Positions 1-11,113 are shown, counted from the stretch's first letter. The stretch is DNA of 64,000 bases from Tupaia tana (GCA_026018925.1 JAKSZU010000012.1:44431218-44495217), one strand, 5' to 3'. Notes: a model not told the origin generated them from the letters alone. Made by a program: numbers and translations.

Positions 1-679
1 ACTCTGGGTTGGTGTGTGTGTACAGAGTGGAGGTGGGGCCTGGGAGACCCCTGATGGCACTAAGAAGGCTTAGCAGTCAAGTCTCTCTCTCAGGATGTCA
101 TGCAAAAGGACCCTCATGAGGGGAAAAGCCTGCTTTAAAAGCGACTGCATGCATACTACGCTTACTTTCTAGGACAGGAGTTTAAAAACCAAGATTACCC
201 TTTGAGCAGTTGGCCTCTTCTCTGTAACACACTGATTTCAGGAAAGGGGACTATGGTGAGAAGGGGAGGGGAAGGGGAATCCCCTGGCAAGGGCCTGCCC
301 ACAGAGCTCCCCTTTGTGGTTACTATAGAAACAGGCATAATAGAACAAAACAGAGGCACAGTTGCCTGGCAACAGAGGAACTCAAGGTTCATCACACAAC
401 TCATACATATCAGGGAACCCCCAGGGAGAGAAGCTGGGGTATCCCAGTGATGACGAGTCCTAGAGCTCACTCAGCTTTGCCAGCGAGTCTGGAGGATGAG
501 GTGCACAGTGCCTCAGGAGGGTGGTGGGGTGCCCTCCAGAAGACAGCACGGCATTTATTTATTTATTATTTATTTATGTTTTAACTAAAACAGTTGACAA
601 TTTTATTGTTTTCACATTTCACAATACAGATGAAAACTGCACTTTTTCGTCTCACTTCTCTCCTCCAAAACTACTCTTA
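1..679. other. 5' flank; RFX X-box-like motifs, no gene
   Basis: Unique sequence upstream of the SNRPC retrocopy. It contains gttactatagaaac (319-332) and the perfect palindrome gttgcctggcaac (361-373), both resembling RFX X-boxes. An AT-rich tttattta tract lies at 552-577. Open frames are short and unconvincing. Confidence 0.5.
361..373. promoter_or_regulatory. X-box-like palindrome GTTGCCTGGCAAC
   Basis: Two perfect RFX half-sites (GTTGCC / GGCAAC) separated by one base. The related gttactatagaaac lies 29 bp upstream. RFX binding is inferred from motif only. Confidence 0.4.
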
Positions 680-1370
680 TTTTTAATTTTTTTTTTAATA
701 GGAAGGAGGAAAATCTTCCTTGACATGCTGTTAGAAAACACCCAGAGTCACAGCACCATGATCTCCTGGTGAAGTAGAACAAGTTAATATGAAACTGACA
801 TAAAGAAGCCTCCCTCCATCCTTATCTGTCTGGCCTAGTCATCCCTGTCCGAGTGGGCACCATCATGGGCTCGGCAGGAGATCTCATTATCGGGGGCCCA
901 GGCATCGTGGGCATGTGGCCTCCCATGGGTGGCCTCATTCCAGGAGCAGGTCCTGCTGGCATCATCCCAGGAGGAGGAGGGCCCATCACTGGCATCATGG
1001 GAGGGCCCCCACATGGGGTGCTGGCATCATGCCAGGGCGAGGAGGACCCGGGACACTGGGTGGAGGTGGGCTCATCGCCCCTGCAGGAGGAGGAGCAGAG
1101 AATGGAGTAGGAGGTCTCTGCCCTTGTTGAAAGGCAGCAGTTGTTTTGTCAGTCAGGCTCTGAGCCTGCTCTTCCATCCGTTTCTGATAGTAGTCTTTCA
1201 CATTCTCTTTGTGTTTCCTACCACTGCAATGTGTTTTTCTTACGGATGGAGAATCGTGGGTGAGGTATGGATCACAGTAGTCACAGTAAAACTTAGGCAT
1301 CTTGCTCCTCAGGCCGTTGGACTTTCCGCTCCACTCCACGCCGCCTGGCTGCACGGCCTTTATTTTCACA
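680..1370 (-). pseudogene. Processed retrocopy of SNRPC (U1 snRNP protein C), broken
   Basis: On the minus strand the sequence reads [30 protein letters not shown] from ATG 1298-1300. This is the U1C zinc finger, which in U1 snRNP helps recognise the 5' splice site. The proline- and methionine-rich tail follows and ends MTRPDR with stop TAA at 822-824. There are no introns, and a poly-A tract (T run at about 681-702 on the plus strand) follows the 3' UTR, so this is an L1-mediated retrocopy. One base is lost near 1000-1010 (after PAPHVG), which shifts the frame and stops it at 995. Substitutions include T11P in the CDTYLT segment (here CDPYLT). The copy is not expected to make U1C. Confidence 0.88.
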
Positions 1371-1448
1371 AAGGAGTATGAAACCTTTCAGAAGACAGAT
1401 TTTCTCTGCAATATTGAGATGGGAGGGCTTACTCTAATTTTAAAAAAA

Positions 1449-1487
1449 TGTGTGTGTGTGTGTGTGTGTGCGCACACGTGTGTGTAG
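1449..1487 (+). repeat. (TG)n microsatellite
   Basis: Alternating TG with a cgcaca interruption, inside unique flank 1371-1903. Confidence 0.85.
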
Positions 1488-1903
1488 TAGGAGAGAAGGT
1501 GCTGGTGTAAAGGATCTGGCGGAAAAAATAACTCCCGGTTTTCTCAAAACATACCTGCAAGGAACTCAGAGGACAAGGAACTCAGAGGACAAGGGCAGGG
1601 GGGATCAGAGCCATTTCCTTCTGCGTTGAGTGCTTCTAAGGCAGGGATTTCATCGCGCCAAGTTCTCTATCACCTCTACCTACCACCACCAGCACAGGTC
1701 CCTGGCCCCGTGCTGGACACACAGTAAATGTTTGTGCAGCTGCCTGAGGACCTACAATAGGGAAATTGCTGCCTGGGGGCTGAGAGCCGGGGGAAACTGG
1801 GAGAGCTGGGAGGCCGTAATGCTGTTGTGAAGAGTAAGGGCTCTGGGGTCAATGATATGTGGAGTTTGTTCATTCATTTCAATTTAATTGGCCCCACATT
1901 CTT

Positions 1904-2165
1904 GGGGTCAGCAGGTGATATGGTGGTTGAAGCACTGGATTCATACATGGCGAACCATGGTTTGAGTCTTGGACCTGGTGCTGGCAATTATGCCAGGTGC
2001 GTGTGGTGTGTGCCTAAAATTCTGAGAGGAGGATGGAGGAGAAAGGATTGTGGTGTGACCATCTTTCCTGGGGGGCGATTTCTTACTTTCCCTCTCTCTG
2101 TCTTTCTCTGGTGAGTACACTCACCCATGGCATAAAGTTAAAAAGAGAAAAAAGAAAAAAAAAAA
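1904..2165 (+). mobile_element. tRNA-derived SINE, long form A
   Basis: Head ggggtcagcaggtgatatgg with a decayed B box (ggtttgagtct), body gagaggaggatggaggaga..., tail ctggtgagtacac then A-rich. An old copy. Form A elements here have a tRNA-like head of about 75 bp, a body of about 170 bp with a C6/G6 hairpin, and end ccctatagcaaaaa. Confidence 0.8.
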
Positions 2166-2177
2166 ACCCCATGTTCT

Positions 2178-2400
2178 TGGCCCAGCTGCTGTGGTACGCA
2201 GTAATGCAGGTACCCTGAAGACTGGAAACCAAATGAGCGACTGCAGGTTGTGATCCCTGGATCAGCTTGGAAATGCGCTGAGTGTGCTTGGGCATCCAGG
2301 AGAGGAGATCTCAGTGTGATGAGACCCTGACAAGGGTACTCTCTCTCCCTCTCATGCACATGTGTGTGCTCTCCATCATAAAATAAAATAAAATAAAACA
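2178..2400 (+). mobile_element. Different SINE-like element (family C) with (AAAAT)n tail
   Basis: Begins ggcccagctgctgtggtacgc, has a CT-rich end and an aaaataaaataaaat tail. The body (gctgagtgtgcttggg) does not match forms A or B. A partly similar piece lies at about 61195-61372. Confidence 0.5.
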
Positions 2401-2410
2401 TGTTCTTGAA

Positions 2411-2702
2411 GGCCAGCAGGTGGCATGGAAGTTAGTGGCTGGATCTCACACAGCTGACTATGGTTCAAGTCCCAGACCTGGCGGCTTGAACATCACACTG
2501 GGCACGTGTGCATGTGTGCTCAAAATCCTGAGAGGAGAAAAGGAGGAGAAAAGATTGTGACCATCCCAGGTGGCCATGCTGACCTGGGGGGTCCGTTGCT
2601 TTCTCATATTTCCTGCCTTTCTCTGTCTCTCATTGGGGAGTGCACCCACCTTATAGCAAAAACAACCCAAACACCCCCAAAATAAACAAATAATAAAAAA
2701 AA
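2411..2702 (+). mobile_element. tRNA-derived SINE, form A
   Basis: ggccagcaggtggcatgg head, B box ggttcaagtcc, body gagaggagaaaaggag, tail ccttatagcaaaaac plus A-rich. It has a local duplication of the gtggccat segment. Confidence 0.8.
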
Positions 2703-2814
2703 GTTCTTGAGTCATCGCTATGTTCCAGCCTCTGCTTGCAAATGAATGAATGATAGAAGAGGAAAAAAAAAAAAGTCCCTGCCCTCTTGGAGCTGGAATG
2801 TTAGCAGAAGCTTT

Positions 2815-2935
2815 GACTCCTGCTTCTGGGAGCTGTGTGACTTTAGGTAAATCACTAACCTTCTCTGAGACCGTTTCTTCACTGATTGCCTCCCTCTCAG
2901 AGCATGTGAAGATTAAATGAGCTAACCAATGCTGC
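2815..2935 (+). mobile_element. MIR SINE relic
   Basis: Reads gctgtgtgactttaggtaaa, then cactaaccttctctgagacc, then gattaaatgagctaac: the MIR core and 3' region. Lies in otherwise unique flank 2703-3625. Confidence 0.65.
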
Positions 2936-3625
2936 AGAGGCAGACTATCACGTGGCTTTTGGGGATTGAGGGTAGGGGCTACAGAGGTGTGCAGAAAGAG
3001 AAGGGTTACCAGATGTTTCTAAAATTGGGTTTTCCACTTAGATTACTAAAAACATTTGAAATTATTCCCCACCCCTGGGCTGAGGAGACTGACCTATAAA
3101 AACCTCAGCTGGGTTCTAGCTGGCAGGATCATGATCTACTAGGGGCATGGTCATGGTTATCCCTGCTTTATAGCCTGCTAGCCTGGAATGGGGCAGAAAC
3201 CAGTCCCCAGAGCTACTGTCCACCAGGGAATCCTGATACCCTTACCTCTGAATGAAGTAAGAGGACAGTGATCCCTGCTTTGCTGCCACTCTAAAAACCA
3301 GCCCCTCCCTCCTGCCTTCTCTGTTGACCAACAGGGCGGCCAGGACAAACAATGGAGCAGATAAGTTGGCTCTGAGCCTGGGACACTTGCCTCTGCTCTT
3401 TTCCCCCGGGGGCCTGATGGAGTTGAGCTGAGGAAAAGGCACAGCGCCCATAACCTGCCTCCCTCCATTCTGTCCCAGCCCTCCCTCCCAACCCCATGTC
3501 TCAGTGGCACCTGTCACATCAAGGCTATCTTTCTGAAAACAGGTGTGGATCAACTGCTTAGTATCCACTGCTCTTTCAAGGAACCAAATGATGATCCATT
3601 TCAGAAAGTTAAAAATCTTCTGGTA

Positions 3626-3709
3626 GGGTCCAGCAGATGGTGTAGTGGTTAAGGTGCTGGACTCCCACATGGCCGACCGCAGTGGACCCGGAGGCTTGAA
3701 ACTCACACC

Positions 3710-3755
<46 letters not shown>

Positions 3756-3878
3756 CCAAAATACTAAGAGGAGAATGGAGGAGAAGTGATTGCAGTGTGG
3801 CCATCCCCCCTGGGGGGTGACTTCTATCTCTGGCAAGCGTACATGCTACATACCAAAAATCTCTCCCTTAAAAAAAAT
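3626..3878 (+). mobile_element. tRNA-derived SINE, form A, with internal (TG)n expansion
   Basis: Head gggtccagcagatggtgtag. The gtgtgcgtg segment of the body has expanded into a (TG)n array at 3713-3754. Tail accaaaaatctctccctta. Confidence 0.85.
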
Positions 3879-4080
3879 TCCTCTGGTAAACTAAACTGTT
3901 AGCAGTCGTGGGCAGAGAGAGGAGGGAGATGTTTACTTTTGATCATTCTATATTTCTGTATTGTTTAATTCTCTATGTGAAGGTATTAATTTTATTTATA
4001 AAAATATGTCAATAGGAATTATGTGGGTTGTAGGAATACAGATCATTTTATATTATTCTTGGCCTATATTAAAAAACTGA

Positions 4081-4311
4081 GAGCCAGCTGGTGGCTGGTA
4101 GGTAAGGCAGCTGGATCCCACATGATTGACTAGGCGGTTCAAGTCTCAAACCAAGTGACTTGAAAATCATGCCAGGAGTGTGTGTATGTGCGCCCAAAAT
4201 CCCAGAGGAGAGTGGAGGAGAAGGGATTGCACGTGGAAAGCAATGACCCTGGAGATCTTCCTGCATCTTTTTGCCAAGTGCCTGTGCTCGATAACAAAAA
4301 ATAAATAATTA
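4081..4311 (+). mobile_element. tRNA-derived SINE, form A (old)
   Basis: Head gagccagctggtggctgg, B box ggttcaagtct, decayed body, tail ataacaaaaaataaataa. Confidence 0.7.
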
Positions 4312-4376
4312 AAACTGAATGTTAGTTAAAATGAAATAAAATTTAAAAGGTCATTGGTAAAGGAAATAATGAGCTC

Positions 4377-4643
4377 TTTTTTTTTTTTTTTTTTTTCCCC
4401 AGGAAAGAGTTTTGCTATAGGACGCATGTGCTCCTGAAAGACAGAGAGAGACAGAAAGCTAGAACCCTCTCCCGTCAGGGGAGATGGTGATGCATAATCA
4501 CTTCTTCTCTAGTCTTCTCTCAGAATTTTGGGCATGCACACACTTGTACCCGGTGTGAGCTTTAAGCCATCAGGTCTGGGACTTGAACTGTGCTTGACTA
4601 TATGGGATCCACTGATGTAATGGCTATGTCATCTGCTGGTCCC
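4377..4643 (-). mobile_element. tRNA-derived SINE, form A
   Basis: Reverse orientation: T20 tail first, then tttgctataggacgcatg, ending atctgctggtccc. Confidence 0.85.
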
Positions 4644-4697
4644 AAATCCCAATTCTTTTGAATTTTTTAAGTGTTCCAAAGTTTTTTATTTTTTTAG

Positions 4698-4962
4698 GGA
4701 GTTTTTTTTTTTTTTTTTTTTGCTATAGGGTGTATGCGCTTGCCAGACAGACAGAGAGAGACAGAGAGACAGAAAACGAGAAATCACCCCCCCAGGGGGG
4801 ATGGCCACACCACAATCCCTTCTCCTCCATTCTCCTCTCCGGATCTTGGGCACGCACGCACATGCGCCCAGCGTGAGTTTTAAGCCACCAGGTCCGGGAC
4901 ACGAACCGCGGTCGACTACATTGGAGTCCAGTGACATAGCCATTACGCTAACTGCTGGTCCC
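4698..4962 (-). mobile_element. tRNA-derived SINE, form A (young)
   Basis: Reverse orientation, CpG-rich, with the near-consensus head complement attacgctaactgctggtcc and an intact C6/G6 hairpin (caccccccc agggggg). Confidence 0.88.
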
Positions 4963-5019
4963 AAGTGTTCCAAAGTTTTAAAATGAGGTTTTTTGTTTGT
5001 TTATTTCTTTTAAAAAAGA

Positions 5020-5213
5020 TTAGTTTTTTAAAAATTAGTTATTTAATATTATTTATTTATTACCATATTTGATTTGCTATACAGCATGTGAGCTCACCAG
5101 AGAGAGACAGAGAGAGAGGAAAAGTGGGAAAGCAAGTCACTAGGTCCAGAAATCGAACTGTGGTCGACCATGTGGGAGTCCAGCACTCCAACCACTACAC
5201 CACCCACTGGCCC
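5020..5213 (-). mobile_element. tRNA-derived SINE, form B
   Basis: AT-rich tail, gctcaccagagagagacagag, B-box complement aatcgaactg, ending cacccactggccc. Confidence 0.75.
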
Positions 5214-5360
5214 TTATTATTATTAATTTGCTGTAGGGCATGTGCCCTTACAGAGACAGAGAGAGAAGGAAAGTGAGAAAGCAAGCCACCACATCTAGGA
5301 CTCAAACCATGGTCAGCCATGGAGTCTAGTGCCTTAATCACCACACCACCTGCTGTCCCC
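5214..5360 (-). mobile_element. tRNA-derived SINE, form B
   Basis: Directly abuts the previous copy. Ends cacaccacctgctgtcccc. Confidence 0.75.
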
Positions 5361-6639
5361 CACTTTTTTTTTTTATTTAAATAAGGTAGGTGCTAGAACA
5401 GGTATGCTAAACAAAACGGGGGGGCACAAGGATCCATGCCTGTGCTTGTGATACATGTGTGTGGGGGGGTGTCTCTGCCTCAGAGGTGAATATCTATGTG
5501 GGTACCTGTGTGTCTGTGAGAGAGACGGACAGAGATGGGGAATGCTGGTGCCAGGTCCAGATCTGCTTTCTCTGAAGTCTTTGCCTGTCTGTGCCTGTCT
5601 GAATGTCTACACAAGCATCTCCACCTCTGCGTGTCCATTACATGAGTGCCTGCATATCTGTGGCTCATTTTGCTGTCTCTTCCCTCCCCCACCGGCCTGT
5701 ACCCTCTGCGGTAACTGGACCTGGACACAGCCCCCAGGGCTGGCAGCAGAGTTGGCTGCTGGGTATTTTTAGCCTGTAAACATGTTTGCCATTTCAGAGA
5801 ACAGGGCCAAGCTGGTCTCAGCCCCAGCCCACTCATGATCTTGCAGTAAGGAGGGCGTTTCTGCCTAGGGCCAGGTCTCAGTTCTCCAGTCCAGGGTCTT
5901 TCTTCCCTACCATTTGGGAAGGAAGAGAAACTGGCTTGGAATGGGAGTGGGCCACCACTCAGGAGGGAGGATAAGAGGACACATGGGAGAGAAGAGAAAG
6001 GGGGTGTGTAGCCAGAAGGCCCCTGCACCCCATCATTAAGCGTTTAATAAAATCTCCATGTTGTTAGAAGTGGCTGTGGGAAATGGCCGTAAATTGGGAA
6101 ACTCAGCGTCCTGCAAGTCAGGAAGCGGGAAGAGACCCAAAAAGGAATGAGAGGCAAAGGAAAAGCGGGAGCTCCGGCTTCTGGATGGGCGTGATGGGGT
6201 CTGCAGAGGAAAGCGGCAGCCGGCCTGCTTCTCTAAGGGTTGCACCTCCGACTCCAGTCCGGCTGCCGTAGCGGGAGCAGCACGCAGATGCGTACCGGCA
6301 CCGGTGACCCTGACTCCTGGGGGCGGGGCCAGCGTCCCCAAGCTATTTATGTGGGGGGAGGGGCCCCCAGAAAGACCGAAGGCTAGAAATGGGCGTTGCT
6401 GCATGGATCTTGGGAACCTACAGGGAAGGCTGAGGCCTGGCATTTGAAGTGTAATTGCCTATGTTAAGAGAAAACTCAAAAGTTTGGTGTCAGGCTGGAG
6501 GTCGCCGCTAAATCTGCGAAGTCCCCAGCGCTTTCTGAGCCACTTGGCTTTTCCTGCAAAATGGGCTGATTCTCAATTTCAGCTGTGAGGATAAGCCCCA
6601 GGGAACTACCAGGAGTTTGTTACCACTCACTACTCACAT
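5361..6639. other. Proximal 5' flank of AHNAK, no gene
   Basis: Unique sequence with no transposon recognised. A GC box and CTATTTATG element lie at 6319-6351. Frames here are short and look random. Confidence 0.55.
6319..6351 (+). promoter_or_regulatory. GC box next to a CTATTTATG element (possible minor promoter)
   Basis: A GC box (gggggcggggcc, 6319-6330) is followed 12 bp later by ctatttatg (6343-6351), which could act as a weak TATA or MEF2-like site. It lies about 300 bp upstream of the CpG island. A start site about 30 bp downstream is possible but unsupported. Confidence 0.25.
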
Positions 6640-6839
6640 TGGTAGATCCAGGGCCTGGACAGGACAGGACTGTAGCGGGGAGAAGGGGAAGGCGGCGTCC
6701 CCTTGTCTCCGCGCCCCCTGTGGCGCCCCCAGCCGCCCACTCTCAGGTCCCCCGGGTGTCTGCCCCGCTAGCTCGTCCCAGCCCCGCTCGGGCCCCGCCC
6801 GGCCCCGCCCTCTCCCCACAGCTCCGGGCAGACCCGCCC

Positions 6840-7030
6840 GCCCGAGCCGGAGTTACAAGAGCCGCCTCCGCGCGCGGGGGCCCGGCCACTCGGAGCAGCT
6901 CTGCCGCGGGGACTGCACCGCCCGCCCTGCCGGACCCGCCCGGGTCGGGGCTCGCCGCCGCCAGAAGCCGCAGCACCGCGATCTCGGGCCCCACGCGGGC
7001 TATGGCTGTGCCCTGGGGCTGAGCGCGCAG
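6840..7030 (+). other. AHNAK: Probable AHNAK noncoding exon 1 (5' end approximate)
   Basis: GC-rich sequence ending gagcgcgcag|gtaggg, a good donor at 7031. The start is a guess, placed just after the GC-box cluster. It holds a six-codon upstream ORF (ATG 7002, MAVPWG, stop 7020-7022) in a good Kozak context. Confidence 0.55.
7002..7022 (+). other. Short upstream ORF in AHNAK exon 1
   Basis: ATG GCT GTG CCC TGG GGC TGA, with G at -3 and G at +4, ends 8 nt before the exon 1 donor. If exon 1 is as drawn, every transcript carries this six-codon frame far upstream of the main ATG, which could lower or condition translation. The function is inferred only. Confidence 0.45.
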
Positions 7031-10000
7031 GTAGGGGCGCCGAGCGCAACTTGGCGCGTCCGGGGTCGGGGCAGCGAGAATGGGCCGGGTGAGGTGGGTA
7101 GCGGGGCGTGGGCGAGGCGCGTTGGGAGGGGTGTCACTGTGAGGATTCAGGCCGTTTGGAGCAATCTGGGCCGCCCGGAGAGGTGCCGCGTCGCGCCCTG
7201 GGAGTGGAGCCCTGCCTCCGGAGTTGGGGCGCAAGTTGAGGAAAGTTGGAAAATCGCTCCGAAGCGCGCTTTGCGTCACTTCATTTTGCTCTCGAGGGCG
7301 GATTGAGCATTGACTTTACTGTACAGCAGGGCCCCCGGCTCCTGGCCTGGCGGTCCCGTCCCTGTCCCACCCGCTCTCCTCGGGGCGGTGGCTCCGCGCT
7401 GCACCGTTCGCATTCCGTGTTTACTGGAGAAGTTTCCGAGATTGCCCCTGCGCCTCCTCGCCCCCTCGGCTGTCCTCCCAGTTCCTGAACCTCCGCCCCA
7501 GACTCCGCGTCCCGAGTCTTCTCGGCCCCACCCTGTTCTGTACCACCAGCCTCTCCCTTTCTCGCTCCTGGCGGCCCCCACGGCCCCCCTCCTGCTGCCC
7601 CGCCCTAGTCTTGCCCCTCTGTGTTCCCCGCTCCAGAAAACTCCGTTCTTCCTCTAGCCCTGCGGAGCCTGGAAGTTTGTATCGCGCCTCCCAACGGGAT
7701 GGGTGGGAGTGGTGGTGGGGGCCATAATTAGAAAGATTCCTGCTCTGGGGTGGGCGGGGAGGGGGGCTGTGCAGTGGCGCAGCCCTCGGCCCGCCCCTTC
7801 CCCTCCAGAGGCGGCCCCCTCTCCCCAACCTCACTCCCAAACCCGTCCCGGCTGGATGGCCCCCGCCCCAGCGCCTGGCTCGGCGCCAGCAGCCTGAGGA
7901 ATGTGGTGGTTGGAGCCGGTGACTAATTCAAACCAGAACTCTGGGGGGAGTGGTGAGGATAAAGGGGAGGGGGAAAAGGGGCTGTGTTTGGGAGGTGGGG
8001 ACTGGAGAAAGGCTTGGCGTAGGAGGAGGGCTTAGCTGCCCTCGCTGGAAACCTCCACTCGAGCAGTGCGCGGCAGGATTCAGACGGTCGAGGGCTGGGT
8101 CCTGCCGGGGGGTTGGAAAGGCAGCGTGAGTAGGGTGTGTGCAGAGCACGGTTATGTAAGGCTTTCCCTTCAGGGAGGGGGTGTGCAGAGTGCAGGACCT
8201 GGCCCGTCCCCGGCAGGGTTAGGAGCCCCCTGCAGTGTCAGGGCCAGGGTGTGGCGGCCTAGGATCTCCTGGGGCCAGCTGCTTAGGCTGTGCCCCGTGG
8301 GAGAGAACCTGTGGAGGGGGCAGAGAGAGGGGGGTCTCACAGCTCTAACTGAGCTGGGACTACCGAGGGGAGACGGCTTTAGCACCTTCGTGCAGCCTGA
8401 CCACTGAGATTGTTAGGTTGAGTATGCACCCGGTTTGGTTTCACAGGGTGTGGCCTGGCAGCCGCGAGGGTGGTGGTGAGGTGCTCCCCAGGAGCACGCG
8501 GCTCTGTAAAGCCACTTGTGGAAAGGCAGTGTGGGAGGCCCCCACTGGCGGTGGGATCTGTAGAGAATGACCTGGAGTTTCTGAAGGTAAAAGGATTCAG
8601 ATCTCTGCTTCTGTGTCCCCAGCACAGTGCCAGGCCCCCAATAATTGCTTTCATAGTCTTTCCATTGCAATGCAGCCTCTGAATGGCAGGACCCTCTTTG
8701 CAGTGTATCTTTGCTAGCCAACCCAGCAGAGGCTGGGCATTGGGTTGATTTTGTGGGAGATAGTGATGTGGTGGGGGCTGTAGTGATAGGGGAAGGTGAC
8801 GGAGTTGGGTGAAGGAGGGAGAGATGAAGATGCCTTGGAAGGCTTTTAAGGACCTCTGCACCTATAGTGGGTATAATTTGGGGGAGTAGATCTCACTTTC
8901 ATCCCCCCTCCCTATAAGGGAAATCCCTGGGGCAGGGTGTGGTGCTCACTTCCTTTCAAAGGCTGAATGGGGAAGCTTCCTTCTGCCCGTAGGGACAACT
9001 GGGCCCACATATAGTAGGTAGAGTGCGGCGGAGTAAGCGGTGGGGGACCCGGGTTTAATGGTGACAGAGAGTGGGAGAGGAACTGGAACTGTGAAAATTG
9101 AGCTAGCGGAGGACCCAGGGTTTGGCGGATGGGTAGCAGATGGGGGTTGGAGGGTGTCCCAGCCCCTCTAAGGCCCTTGTCTGTTAGAGCTTATGTGCAG
9201 GGACACTGGTCAGAAAACAAGGACACACAGAGAGCCCTGTAGGTCACGCGGGGCTTGGTGCTGCTGATAGGAAGGTCCATAGCAGTTATTGGTTACAGGG
9301 TTGTGGTCTGGGTGGCTCCTTGAAAAACTGACCCCACAGAGTTGAGGACATGGGTCAGGAAGTGAGGCTACAGGTCCAGGGTGGGATACAATGGTGTAGT
9401 GGGATGGAGAACACCAGAAGACCATGGAGGGTGAAGGCCAGTATCAGTCAAGGGCAGGGAATGGGCTAGGACTGTTGGCGTCACTTCAGTCTCAGGGAGA
9501 CCCTGGCTAAAGGTGCTCCGCCTCCACCAGGCTGGATGCTTTTGCTCAGCTTGGAACCTGCTGGCGGGTGCTGGCAGAGCTTACCACCCTGAGCCTGAGG
9601 AGCTGGTTTGAGGGGTTGGGGCAAAGCTGTGGGGGCGGAGAGGTGTGTGGGACTTCAGGGTGTGGCCATTGCCTTCTTTAGAACTTGGGAACTGCCTGAA
9701 GACAGATAGAAGCAGACTGGGCAAGCTAGTCTGACTCCTGACTGGAACTTAGTTGGCTCCCTCCCCCTCTCTCCCACACACCCCCAAGTTTCTTTCCCTG
9801 GCACTGGGCTGACCATGTGCTCGCTTAGGCTTGAGGAAGGAGAGGGCAGTGGCAGTGGTGGGTGTCTAGGGCGTTCTACTCTTTCTTTGCCTCGCATGTT
9901 TCCTCCGGGCCTCAAGGAACTTCATTTCCCTGAGCTGTGGCTATCCGCTGGGCTCCCAGGCCTTCCCAAGCATGAGTAGGTCCTCCATGCCTGAGTGTAC

Positions 10001-10060
10001 TGGAGGGGTGTAGGGGGCACCAGCAGGGTTCTATGGTAGTGTGTATGTGCATTTTTGTAA

Positions 10061-10597
10061 ACTTACTATTATTTTTTAAAATTTGCTATAGGGCATGTAT
10101 ACTCACTGGAGAGAGACAGAAATAATGAGAGAGGGGGAACCAGCAGTTGGTGTAATGGCTGTCGCTGGACTCCCATGTAATTGACCACAGTTCGCCCGGA
10201 CCCGGTGGCTTAAACTCACTCCAGGCGCATGTGTGTGGGTGCTCAAGATCCCGAGAGGAGAATGGAGGAGAAGGGATTGCTGCGTGGCCATCCCCCTGGG
10301 GGGGTGATTTCTTGCTTTCTCTCCCTCTGTCTCTGTGTTTCTGGCGAGTGCATACGCCCTATAGCAAAAACCTCTCCAAAAGAAAAAAAAAATAATGAGA
10401 GAGGGAAAGTGAAAAAGTACTCCCCAAGGTGATGGCCATGCCACAGTCCCTTTTCCTCCATTCTCCTTTCGAGATTTTGGACATGCACACACATGTGCCT
10501 GGCATGATTTCCAAGCTGCCTGGTCTAGGACTCGAGCCATTGGAGTGGGCTATATGGAATCCAGCTGCTTTAACCACTACGCCCCTAGCTGATCTCC
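10061..10597 (-). mobile_element. tRNA-derived SINE, form A, split by a younger SINE
   Basis: Outer reverse element (10061-10135 and 10406-10597), interrupted by the plus-strand copy at 10136-10390. Ends ctagctgatctcc. Confidence 0.85.
10136..10390 (+). mobile_element. tRNA-derived SINE, form A (young), nested, 15-bp TSD
   Basis: Head ggaaccagcagttggtgtaa. Flanked by identical aataatgagagaggg at 10121-10135 and 10391-10405, which proves insertion by target-primed reverse transcription into the older SINE. Confidence 0.95.
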
Positions 10598-10944
10598 ATT
10601 CATGCATTTTGGTGAAGCCCCTCTTCCTCCTTGTTAGCCTCAGGTCCCACCAAGGCTGCTGTAGCTGGCAGTCTGGGATCTGTCACTGTTAGCATTGTGG
10701 GGATCATTGGTCACAGGCTGTGGGTTCCTGACTGCCCTTGTCACAGCCTTTGTGTCCGAGTGAGGCATGTGCTATTGCCTGTGAGAGGCTTTCCCTCTGG
10801 CTGTGTATGGCGGTCCTCGCGTTGGCCTGGCTGTTTCACTTCCTCCTGCATGGTGGGACTTGGTGGTAGGGGATGGCAGTGGCAGTCTATTCTGTCATGG
10901 AGCTTTTATGTGGGGGCGCAGGAACATTAGTTAATAACTAAGGT

Positions 10945-11113
10945 GGGGCTGGCAGTTGGAGTAGTGGTTAAGGTGCTGGATTTACACATCATAGACTATG
11001 GTTTGAGTTTTGGACCGGGCGACTTGCTCTCTTATTTTCTCTGTCTCTCCTTCTCTCATCAAATTAATAGTAATAATAATAATAAAAATAAGAATAAATA
11101 AATTTTAAAAAAG
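10945..11113 (+). mobile_element. tRNA-derived SINE, form B
   Basis: ggggctggcagttggagtag head, CT-rich middle, tail tcatcaaattaatagtaat then A-rich. Form B shares the tRNA-like head with form A but runs straight into a CT-rich tract and a (g)gtcaaattaaaataaat tail. Confidence 0.8.

Larger units (their letters stand above)
6640..7250 (+). promoter_or_regulatory. AHNAK: AHNAK CpG-island promoter
   Basis: GC-rich stretch with dense CpG, unlike the surrounding sequence. It contains repeated GC boxes (ggccccgcccggccccgccc at about 6791-6810) of the Sp1/KLF type and no good TATA box close to the island, typical of a broadly expressed gene with dispersed start sites. It ends in a splice donor at 7030/7031. 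No transcript evidence is available here. Confidence 0.75.

Noticed and set aside
853-1381. Plus-strand glycine-rich frames at 853-1381
   Set aside because: Antisense of the SNRPC retrocopy proline/methionine-rich tail.
6585-7306. Long proline/arginine/alanine-rich frames in the CpG island
   Set aside because: GC-rich DNA lacks stops by chance. There is no recognisable domain, and the exon 1 donor cuts through them.
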